A DNA stretch of 6,108 nucleotides from JAIVJN01 sp036732565 (lineage in GTDB: Bacteria; Acidobacteriota; Vicinamibacteria; Vicinamibacterales; UBA2999), in contig DAINCF010000447.1 in the NCBI GenBank assembly GCA_036732565.1, positions 1 through 6,108 of the forward strand, written 5' to 3'. Numbering within the stretch: position 1 is the first letter of the stretch; the number at the start of each line of letters is the position of its first letter. A model generated the notes under the pieces. It was given only the letters and a program-made list of their open reading frames with translations, was not told where the DNA came from and did no database searches. Of the stretch, positions 1 through 5,878 are shown one piece after another. The position numbers and the translations under genes are program-made.

Positions 1-314
1 CCCAGCACCACGCCCGTGCGATCGTCACCGCCCGCGTCGACGGCAAGCCCACCGCTGTCCAGTGCCTGCTGCACGGCAACGATGGCCATCGAGCAGGTCG
101 GATCCAGGCGGCGCAGCTTCATCGGCGCGATCCACTTCGCGGCGTCGAAGCCGTCGACTTCCGCGGCCACGTGCGATCGGCAGGTGCTGGTGTCGAAACC
201 CGAGACGGACCGCACTCCAGATCGTCCGCTCAACAAACCATCACGAAAGGCGGCGACGGAGTCGCCGAAGCAGGAGACGACGCCAAGTCCTGTGATGGGA
301 ACCGATTGCGACAC
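1..314 (-). CDS. Beta-ketoacyl-ACP synthase, N-terminal fragment (runs off the left edge)
   Basis: The minus strand reads 104 complete codons from a GTG at 314-312 to the window edge. The product begins VSQSVPITGLGVVSCFGDSV and contains GLLSGRSGV, SMAIVAVQQAL and a final DDRTGVVLG. These match the start of the thiolase-fold condensing enzymes FabF/FabB: the first beta strand with xITGxGxVSxxG, then the FxxxLxxGxSGV helix, and the R(x)DP-SMxAxxAxxxAL helix. Such enzymes extend an acyl-ACP by decarboxylative condensation with malonyl-ACP. The catalytic Cys and two His lie beyond the edge and cannot be checked. GTG is chosen because no ATG, GTG or TTG lies closer in frame; the nearby ATG at 331 is out of frame. 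An AGAGGA lies about 16 bases upstream, too far for a clear ribosome binding site. It diverges from the lolA-like gene. Context suggests a secondary-lipid (aryl polyene-like) synthase rather than housekeeping FabF, but the fragment alone cannot decide that. Confidence 0.85.
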   Translation of the reverse strand, partial: MSQSVPITGLGVVSCFGDSVAAFRDGLLSGRSGVRSVSGFDTSTCRSHVAAEVDGFDAAKWIAPMKLRRLDPTCSMAIVAVQQALDSGGLAVDAGGDDRTGVVL

Positions 315-464
315 GACGCGTACGTTAACATCCTCTGACCCCTCGATTCACGTAAGGGTCGAATACCGCCAATGTTGTACGACCACCAATCGGGCGCGTT
401 CGAGCGACGTTCGGACAGAAACCGCGCCGATGGCGCGCGCCATTCAAGCGAGCTCCGGGCTTAG
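315..464. promoter_or_regulatory. Divergent intergenic spacer, probable two-way promoter region
   Basis: This 150-bp non-coding stretch lies between the divergent ketosynthase and lolA-like genes, so it should hold a promoter for each. Its left part (about 319-390) is visibly less GC-rich than the rest of the window, with runs such as TACGTTAACAT. An imperfect inverted repeat is present: GACCCCT at 337-343 and AGGGTC at 355-360, which could be an operator or the base of a small hairpin. I could not find a convincing -35/-10 pair in either direction. The assignment rests on gene orientation and base composition. Confidence 0.4.
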
Positions 465-1109
465 ATGGTTGGTCGAATCGCCTGCGTCGCTTGGCTCTGC
501 CTGGCCCCGGCGATCGGTTTGTCGGCACGGGACCCGGAAGGCGGCAAGGGGGATCTGTTCGACGAGATCTACGAGCGTGGCAAGACCATCGACCAGTCAC
601 TCAAGACCCTCACGGCACGATTCGTCGAGACCTCGTCATCACCGCTGCTGGAGAAGCCCCTCGTGTCGCGTGGGACGCTGGCCGTCGTGCGGCCGTCGCG
701 CATCATCCTGCGTTATCAGGACCCTGACGTGCGCACCGTGCTGATCGATGGGGATCGGCTGACGCTGGACTGGCCGGCGCGCGCGCTACGACAGGACTCG
801 AACATCGCCACCGCCATGCGCCGCGTCCAGTCGTATTTCGTCGGCAAGTCGCCCGACGAGCTGCGCAAGCATTTCAAGATTGCGGCGACCAGCCTCAACA
901 ACCCGCCCGACTATCTCGTAACGCTGGATCCGACGCGAAAGCAGATTCGCGAGAGCCTCACGAAGCTGGAGCTGTGGATCGACCGCGAAACGCTGCTGCT
1001 CGACGCCATGCAGATGCATTTCGTCGGCGGAGACGTCAAGAAGATGGAGTTCTCCGACGTCGTCCTCAACCCGTCCCTTGACGCCACGACCTTCTTGATC
1101 GCCCGGTAG
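465..1109 (+). CDS. LolA-like outer-membrane lipoprotein/lipid carrier protein
   Basis: This 214-residue protein has an N-terminal secretion signal: a short basic start (MVGR), a hydrophobic stretch at about residues 5-20, and a likely signal peptidase I cut after the LSA at 19-21. The mature part follows the LolA pattern. It has an amphipathic helix (about 31-50) leading into LTARFVET, then beta strands with GTLAVVRPSRIILRYQ (70-85), VLIDGDRLTLDW (92-103), YLVTLDP (150-156), LELWIDRETLLLDAM (168-182) and MEFSDVVLNPSLD (194-206). LolA shuttles lipidated cargo across the periplasm to the outer membrane, and its length (about 200 residues) fits. Cluster-encoded LolA paralogues beside MMPL exporters are typical of aryl-polyene gene clusters, where they are thought to help move the polyene lipid outward, so this is probably not the housekeeping lolA. 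The ribosome binding site is weak. The TAG stop lies inside the palindrome that follows. Its downstream neighbour is convergent. Confidence 0.85.
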   Translation: MVGRIACVAWLCLAPAIGLSARDPEGGKGDLFDEIYERGKTIDQSLKTLTARFVETSSSPLLEKPLVSRGTLAVVRPSRIILRYQDPDVRTVLIDGDRLTLDWPARALRQDSNIATAMRRVQSYFVGKSPDELRKHFKIAATSLNNPPDYLVTLDPTRKQIRESLTKLELWIDRETLLLDAMQMHFVGGDVKKMEFSDVVLNPSLDATTFLIAR

Positions 1110-1128
1110 GGCGGTTCGCGAACCGCCC
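1109..1128. terminator. Perfect 20-bp palindrome overlapping the lolA stop; possible two-way terminator
   Basis: GGGCGGTTCGCGAACCGCCC is a perfect palindrome centred between 1118 and 1119. Allowing one bulged base it extends to the outer TA pairs (1107-1108 and 1130-1131). In RNA it would fold into a strong GC-rich stem with a small loop. It begins at the last base of the lolA TAG stop and sits between convergent genes, where a terminator serving both strands would be expected. No U-tract follows on either strand, so intrinsic termination is not assured. It may instead be a REP-type element, since its right half recurs downstream. Confidence 0.55.
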
Positions 1129-1220
1129 CTACGACCCCGCCGAAGACTCGCGAACGCCCGCCCCTGCGACTCCGCCGACGATTCGCGAACCGCCCCTACG
1201 ATCCCGGCGACCGCCTACGA
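1115..1220. repeat. Degenerate tandem repeat, three copies plus a remnant, unit about 33-35 bp
   Basis: The 20-mer TTCGCGAACCGCCCCTACGA occurs identically at 1115-1134 and 1182-1201. A diverged copy at 1148-1170 reads TCGCGAACGCCCGCCCCTGCGAC. A shortened remnant, ACCGCCTACGA, lies at 1210-1220. After each core, a spacer of the form CYCCGSCGA brings the period to 33-35 bases. The array fills the whole convergent spacer and touches both genes: the lolA TAG (1107-1109) and the radical SAM TAG (cta at 1215-1217) both fall in copies of the motif (G)TAGG(GG)CGG. It looks like a REP-like or short tandem element that expanded at the gene ends. No protein is supported within it. Confidence 0.7.
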
Positions 1221-2657
1221 CGCGACCGCACGGAGATCGTCTTCGCGCGTGGAGGTGGGGATGTTGTACTCCTCGAGGTAGTGCTTCGGCTCCATCATGC
1301 GCTGGGTGCGCCGGAGCGCGCGAATCAGGAACAGGGCATGCCGTATCTCCACCTCGCGCATCCACTGCCAGAACCGCTTGCGCCCGCGAAGGTTCAGTAC
1401 CGAGCGGCGCCAGGTCTCACAGTACAGCTCGAAGAAGCGCTCCGGACCAAGGGCCGGCTCCCACAGCAGGTGGTGCATGTCGAAGTGCGCCCACGGTCGT
1501 GACGCCACTTTGTCGCGCATCTCCTCGAAGTACGCCGTGCCTGGGAGCGGCGTAAGGATCGTGAACCCCGCCTGATAGACCTTGAAGCGATCGACGAACG
1601 CCCACAGCCGTTCGAAATCCGCTTCCCGCCACGCGGGGTCGATGACGAAGTTGCCCGTCACGCCGTAGTCCAACGCGCGCGAGACCTCGATGGCGGATGC
1701 GGTGTGATCCACCGTCGCGTCCTTCGCCAGACTCCGCAAGCCTTCGTTCGTCGCCGCCTCGAGCCCGAAGAAGATGTCGAAATGATCGGCAACGGGTCGC
1801 CATGCCTCGAGGAGGTCGGCCTGGCGCGCCACGAGATCCACTCGACTCTGCACCAGGATCCATCGCTTGCGGATGCCACGCTTCCGCAGCGCCTGGGCCA
1901 GCTCCAGGCTCCGTGGCGGGTGATACCAGAAGAGATCGTCGGCAATGAACACGTGATCGCTGGTCGCGGCGAAGTCGTCGCAGACCGACTCGATCGACCG
2001 CTCGCGTACGGCCCGGTGGTGGAGCTGCCAGATGGAGCAGAACGAGCAGCGAAACGGACAGCCGCGGGCAGTCTCGATCAGCGACGTCGGCCGGTGCGCG
2101 AGGCACGCGTACTGATGCGACCACCGCGCCACGTGATGTCGAGCGGGTCGCGGGACCTCGTCGAGCTGGAGGGTGCCGGTCTCGCCCTTGCTGCGGAGGA
2201 CCGTGCCTGACGAGCCTGCGATCGCAAGACCCGGCACATCATGCAGCGCCCGGCCCCTTTCCAGCGCTTCAGCCACCAGTGGCACCGCACGCTCGCCATC
2301 GTCGACGACGATGGCATCGACGTCGGACGAGAGAAACGGTCCGGGATAGGCGGCCGCGGTGTGGCCGCCGATGATCAGCGGGATCGCGGGCGCGGCACGG
2401 CGGACGCGGGCGGCCAGCGCCAACACATCCTCGGTCTCGAGCGCGTGCATGCCGGCGATGCCGACCAGGCCGGGTCTGAGGCGGGAGAGGTAGTGCTCGA
2501 CCGGCCGCGAAAAGCGCAGGTCGGCAATCGTGACATCGTGGCCGCGCGACTCCAGAGCTGCCGCGATATACTCCATGCCCAGCGGCTCGATTCGAAAGAA
2601 CGGGCCGAGCCCGAATCGATCGTTTCCTGGCACCGGTCGGAGCAGCAGAACACGCAT
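1215..2657 (-). CDS. Cobalamin-binding radical SAM enzyme (class B, HpnR-like methylase)
   Basis: From ATG at 2657 the product is 480 residues; an in-frame GTG at 2681 would add eight. ATG is preferred because MRVLLLRPVPG is the usual first beta strand of the B12-binding fold, though a GGGAG precedes the GTG. Numbering below is from the GTG. Residues 9-145 form a Rossmann-like B12 domain (RIEPLGMEYIAAALESRGHD, LIIGGHTAAAYP) lacking the DxHxxG cobalamin ligand motif, as in many class B enzymes. The radical SAM domain follows with CPFRCSFC (C208, C212, C215) for the 4Fe-4S cluster, then VFIADDLFW (244-252), FFGLEA (304-309), and AGFTILTPLPGT (371-382). The C-terminal helical region is about 400-488. 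These enzymes use methylcobalamin and SAM to methylate unreactive carbons or rearrange rings. The RIEPLG, DDLFW and AGFTILTPLPGT regions recall HpnR (hopanoid C-3 methylase). The substrate is unknown; in this context it could be the polyene or lipid product. It is convergent with lolA and divergent from the exporter. Confidence 0.85.
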   Translation of the reverse strand: MRVLLLRPVPGNDRFGLGPFFRIEPLGMEYIAAALESRGHDVTIADLRFSRPVEHYLSRLRPGLVGIAGMHALETEDVLALAARVRRAAPAIPLIIGGHTAAAYPGPFLSSDVDAIVVDDGERAVPLVAEALERGRALHDVPGLAIAGSSGTVLRSKGETGTLQLDEVPRPARHHVARWSHQYACLAHRPTSLIETARGCPFRCSFCSIWQLHHRAVRERSIESVCDDFAATSDHVFIADDLFWYHPPRSLELAQALRKRGIRKRWILVQSRVDLVARQADLLEAWRPVADHFDIFFGLEAATNEGLRSLAKDATVDHTASAIEVSRALDYGVTGNFVIDPAWREADFERLWAFVDRFKVYQAGFTILTPLPGTAYFEEMRDKVASRPWAHFDMHHLLWEPALGPERFFELYCETWRRSVLNLRGRKRFWQWMREVEIRHALFLIRALRRTQRMMEPKHYLEEYNIPTSTREDDLRAVAS

Positions 2658-2716
2658 ACGCTGGCCGGAAAAGAGTAGCACGCACTCCCGCGTGGCTGCG
2701 TGTCCTCGCCGTCGAT
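2658..2716. promoter_or_regulatory. Short divergent gap between the radical SAM and exporter genes
   Basis: Only 59 bp (or 35 bp, if the radical SAM gene starts at the GTG at 2681) separate two divergent starts. No convincing promoter or strong plus-strand ribosome binding site was found. The promoter for the exporter operon, or for the radical SAM gene, may therefore lie inside the neighbouring coding sequence. A GGGAG on the minus strand (about 2685-2689) lies just ahead of the alternative GTG. Confidence 0.3.
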
Positions 2717-5194
2717 GTGCTGATTCGATTCCTCACTTCCCTCATCCTCTTCAGCAGTCGGCGCCGCGCCCTGGTGCTGTCGATCGCGGCGTTGGCGCTC
2801 ATCGGCTCGGTCGCGGCCGCAACGCGTCTCAGGTTCGACGCCGATGTCATCAGCTTGTTGCCGCGGGACGGGGAAGCCATTCCAGCGTTTCGCGAGTATC
2901 TGCGGCGCTTCGGAAGTCTGGATCAGCTGTACGTCGTGTTCACCGCGCCCGACGGGCACGCCGTCGCCGACTACGCCGACGAGATCGACGGGTGGGTCCA
3001 GGCGCTGCGAGCGACCCCGGAGATCGCGCGCGTTGATGCCGGGTTGCTCGACGGCAGCCGCGACTGGAGCTATATCGCCGACCGGGAACTGCTGCTGCTG
3101 CCCGACGCCGCGCTGGACACCGCGTTGAACCGGCTGGAGCCGTCTGGCATGCGTCAGGCCCTGACCGCGAGCCGCGATCTGCTCAGCGTGCCCTCGCCCG
3201 AGATCGCCGCGGCCGTGCGGAACGATCCGCTTGGCCTGTTGCCGTTGCTCGCGGATTCACTCGGCGGCGCGAACGCCGGCCTCAACCTGGCGTCCACGGA
3301 TGGGTACGTCACGGCAGACGGCCGTCGGAGGCTGGTGATCGCGCGGCCCGCGCAGCCGCCGTACGACACCAGCTTTTCGCACGCGCTGATGGCCCGTCTC
3401 GAGGCGATCGCCGCGGCGCAGCGGACCGTTCACGAGACAGCGCAGGCCGACCAGGACGAGATCGACCGGCGGCCGCCGCTGGACGTGGCCTTTGCCGGCG
3501 GCCATCGGATTGCCGTGGAGACGGAAGCGGTCGTGCGCAGCGAGAGCATCTGGAACAGCCTCGGATCGCTTGCGGTGATCTTGCCCATGCTCTTCATCGT
3601 CTTCCGCAGCCCGTGGCTCGTGGCGTGCGGGGCGTTGCCGTCAATCGTGTCGCTCGCGATTGTCCTCGGCGCGCTCGGCCTGGCGGGCTCGACGCTGTCG
3701 GCTGCGGCAACGGGCTCCGCGGCGATGCTCTTCGGGCTTGGGGTGGACGGCGTGGTGCTGCTGTACGTCTCGCATCGACTGGCGCTGGCGGACGGGTTGA
3801 CTGGAGATGGCGCGATCGCCCGTCTCGGCGCGCCGTCCGAAAGCATGCTGCTCGGCATGTGGACCACCGCGGCGACCTTCTATGGCTTGATGGTGGTCGA
3901 CTTTCCAAGCCTCGAGCAGCTGGGACGCCTGATCGGCCACAGCATGCTGGCGTGCGGTGTCCTCACGCTCCTGCTCGTGCCGGCGCTGCTGCCGCGACGC
4001 ACGCCCCGTCATCCACCGCGGAAGCTGGTTCTGCCGTCGGTGGCGACGTTCATCGAGCGGCATCGCACGAGCGTCATCGTCGGAACCGCGATCGTCACCG
4101 TCGCGCTCGCAATCGCCGCGACCGGACTGAAGATCGATCCGACGCTCGAGCGCCTCCGATCGACGACGCCGGGCGCGGTGTTCGAGGAAGACGCCAGGCG
4201 CATGTTCGGCCTCCCGTCCGAGGTCTACGTCGTCCTCGCGGAGGACGCAGATCTCGACCGCGCGCTGGCACGGAACCAACGCCTCAGGGACGCCGTGGCC
4301 GCGCGGCTGCCGTCGCTTCCGATCCAGGCGCCATCGTCTCTGGTGCCATCTCGCGAGCGTCAGGCAGCCGTGCGGACGCGACTTGCGGCGTTCTCGCGAT
4401 CGCCCACCGACATCAATGCGGATCTGCACAGAGCGGCAGGCGAAGCAGGCTTCAAGCCCGATGTGTTTGCGCCGTTCGCGGCGCGTACGCCACGTCTGCT
4501 CGCGCCTCCGGACGAGGTGACCCACGAGGGCTACATCCAGCATGGGCTTGGCGATCTGATCGATCGGATGATCGCACGTGACGACGGCCGATGGACGCTG
4601 GCCACCTATGTCTTTCCACGATCGGAGAGCGAGGCAGCCGAGCTCGCCACGATCGTGAGCGACACGGAGTCCTCTCAACGGCTGACCGGCTTGCCGCTGG
4701 TCAACGCCGAGCTCGCGCGGGGATTCCTGCCGCAGTTCCTGCGTGGCCTCCTGGTCGGATCGACCATCGTGATCGTGCTCATCTTCACGGTGTTCAGGAA
4801 CGTTCGCTCGACCGTCCTGTCTCTCGTGCCGACGGTCATCGGCCTGTGCTGGGCCGCGGGCCTCCTGAGGATCCTGGGCGTCTCGCTCGATCTCTTCGCC
4901 GTCTTCGCGGTCATCACGTTCGTCGGTGTGGGCGTGGACTACGGCGTGCATCTGGTCAGCCGCGTCCACGAGCACGGCGATCCCATCCGCGGTGTCAGCG
5001 AGCTCGCGCCCGTCATTCTCGTCGCGGGTGCCGTTACCCTTGCGGGCTACGGCACGTTGATGACATCGAGCTATCCGCCGCTGCGGTCGATGGGCATGGT
5101 GTCCATCGTCAGCATCATCTCCATCGTGTGCGCTTCACTGCTGGTGCTGCCGGCGCTGCTCATCGACACCCCCCGTCCGGATCGCCCGCGATGA
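2717..5194 (+). CDS. MMPL/RND-family lipid exporter (COG4258/HpnN-like)
   Basis: This 825-residue protein has the duplicated RND layout. TM1 lies at about 17-35 and is followed by DADVISLLP, the classic start of the first periplasmic domain (about 36-278). TM2-TM6 occupy about 281-427, TM7 about 451-470, the second periplasmic domain about 471-672, and TM8-TM12 about 675-816. The second half repeats the DPTLERLRSTTP entry (474-485). The proton-relay motif is present twice: FGLGVDGVVLLYVSH in TM4 (D344) and FVGVGVDYGVHLVSRV in TM10 (D741, Y742). The tyrosine usually following the first Asp is Gly345 here. MMPL exporters use the proton gradient to move lipids and lipid-linked products across or out of the inner membrane; relatives include HpnN (hopanoids) and the exporters of aryl-polyene clusters. 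Start: GTG at 2717, the only supported start in frame; the overlapping ATG at 2715 meets a stop two codons on. The stop overlaps the GT2 start in ATGA (5191-5194), so the two are translationally coupled. Confidence 0.9.
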   Translation: MLIRFLTSLILFSSRRRALVLSIAALALIGSVAAATRLRFDADVISLLPRDGEAIPAFREYLRRFGSLDQLYVVFTAPDGHAVADYADEIDGWVQALRATPEIARVDAGLLDGSRDWSYIADRELLLLPDAALDTALNRLEPSGMRQALTASRDLLSVPSPEIAAAVRNDPLGLLPLLADSLGGANAGLNLASTDGYVTADGRRRLVIARPAQPPYDTSFSHALMARLEAIAAAQRTVHETAQADQDEIDRRPPLDVAFAGGHRIAVETEAVVRSESIWNSLGSLAVILPMLFIVFRSPWLVACGALPSIVSLAIVLGALGLAGSTLSAAATGSAAMLFGLGVDGVVLLYVSHRLALADGLTGDGAIARLGAPSESMLLGMWTTAATFYGLMVVDFPSLEQLGRLIGHSMLACGVLTLLLVPALLPRRTPRHPPRKLVLPSVATFIERHRTSVIVGTAIVTVALAIAATGLKIDPTLERLRSTTPGAVFEEDARRMFGLPSEVYVVLAEDADLDRALARNQRLRDAVAARLPSLPIQAPSSLVPSRERQAAVRTRLAAFSRSPTDINADLHRAAGEAGFKPDVFAPFAARTPRLLAPPDEVTHEGYIQHGLGDLIDRMIARDDGRWTLATYVFPRSESEAAELATIVSDTESSQRLTGLPLVNAELARGFLPQFLRGLLVGSTIVIVLIFTVFRNVRSTVLSLVPTVIGLCWAAGLLRILGVSLDLFAVFAVITFVGVGVDYGVHLVSRVHEHGDPIRGVSELAPVILVAGAVTLAGYGTLMTSSYPPLRSMGMVSIVSIISIVCASLLVLPALLIDTPRPDRPR

Positions 5195-5874
5195 TCACCG
5201 TCGTCGCGATCGTGCCGGCTTACAACGAGGCGGAAACCATCGGCGCCGTCGTCAGCGGGCTTGCGCCGCTGGTTCGCGCGACCGTGGTCGTGGACGATGG
5301 ATCGCACGATGGGACCGGGACCTCGGCGGCGTCGGCGGGTGCGGTGCTGCGCCGTCACGACGTCAATCAGGGCAAAGGCCACGCCGTGCGGACGGGTCTG
5401 GCTTGGGCGCTGGCGCAGCCGGCGACACACGTGTTGATTCTCGATGGCGATCTCCAGCACGTGCCGGCGGAAGCGGCATCGTTGATCGACGCGGCCGCGG
5501 CGACGGACGCCGATCTGGTCATCGGCACGCGTCAGTTCGACCGGGAGGCCATGCCACGGTCGCGATATCTGGCCAATCGCATCGGCAGCCAGGCGTTGTC
5601 GGGCTTTGTCGGCGTACGCCTCAACGACACCCAGTGCGGTTTTCGTCTCTATCGAGCGGACTTTCTGCGTCGGTTGCCGCCGCTCTCCGCGACCGGGTAT
5701 GAAATCGAAACCGAGATGCTGGTGAAAACCCGCCGCCGACAGGGCACGATCGTCGAGGCGCCCATCTCCGCGGTTTACGGCGCGCCGAGTAAGCTGAGGC
5801 CCGTGCGCGACACGACACGAACCTGCTTTCTGGCGGTCTACTATCGATTCATCGAGCCGCTGTGGGTGAGATGA
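5191..5874 (+). CDS. Family-2 glycosyltransferase, polyprenyl-phosphate sugar synthase-like
   Basis: This 227-residue, single-domain GT-A enzyme opens with IVPAYNEAETIGAVV (7-21), has the nucleotide-binding pair in VVVDDGSHDGT (32-42, D35-D36), NQGKGHAVRTGL (59-70), and the metal-binding DGD in LILDGDLQH (82-90). DTQCGFRLY (146-154) is the signature seen in DPM1/dolichyl-phosphate mannose synthase-like enzymes, and YEIETEML (170-177) supplies the acidic region near the active site. It likely transfers a sugar from a nucleotide donor to a lipid acceptor at the inner membrane face. There is no C-terminal membrane anchor, unlike GtrB types. The frame stays open far upstream to about 4591, but the ATG at 5191 is chosen because the family's first strand begins there and it forms an ATGA overlap with the exporter stop. 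In aryl-polyene clusters a GT2 is often fused to or next to an acyltransferase; here that partner starts 4 bp downstream. The sugar and acceptor are not predictable. Confidence 0.9.
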   Translation: MITVVAIVPAYNEAETIGAVVSGLAPLVRATVVVDDGSHDGTGTSAASAGAVLRRHDVNQGKGHAVRTGLAWALAQPATHVLILDGDLQHVPAEAASLIDAAAATDADLVIGTRQFDREAMPRSRYLANRIGSQALSGFVGVRLNDTQCGFRLYRADFLRRLPPLSATGYEIETEMLVKTRRRQGTIVEAPISAVYGAPSKLRPVRDTTRTCFLAVYYRFIEPLWVR

Positions 5875-5878
5875 CGCC

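Noticed and set aside
329..331. ATG on the minus strand just upstream of the ketosynthase
   Set aside because: It is not in frame with the conserved ITGLGVVS start. Its frame soon reaches a stop, so the GTG at 314 is used.
16..744. A 242-codon plus-strand open frame across the left edge
   Set aside because: It runs antisense to the ketosynthase and out of frame through the lolA-like gene. The composition is Ser/Arg/Thr-rich with no motif.
1115..1220. CRISPR-like array
   Set aside because: The spacing is uniform and the intervening sequences resemble each other, copies are few and degenerate, and no cas gene is present. A tandem or REP-like element fits better.
3613..4581. A 322-codon plus-strand open frame inside the exporter gene
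   Set aside because: Arg/Ala/Gly-rich alternative frame of the MMPL coding sequence without any family pattern.
3641..4975. A 444-codon open frame on the minus strand opposite the exporter gene
   Set aside because: The product is rich in Arg, His, Gln and Asp with no recognisable domain, and it lies wholly opposite a clear MMPL transporter. It is a GC-rich antisense shadow.
4591..5190. Upstream extension of the GT2 frame by 200 codons
   Set aside because: The extension is low-complexity, Arg/Pro/Ala-rich and overlaps the conserved TM region of the exporter. The GT2 fold begins at the ATG at 5191.
2717..5194. Calling the exporter hpnN, and the locus a hopanoid cluster
   Set aside because: HpnN-like topology and an HpnR-like neighbour are suggestive, but no squalene-hopene cyclase or other hpn gene is in the window, and LolA, GT2, LPLAT and ketosynthase fit a polyene-type lipid cluster better. 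It is kept as an alternative, not a call.
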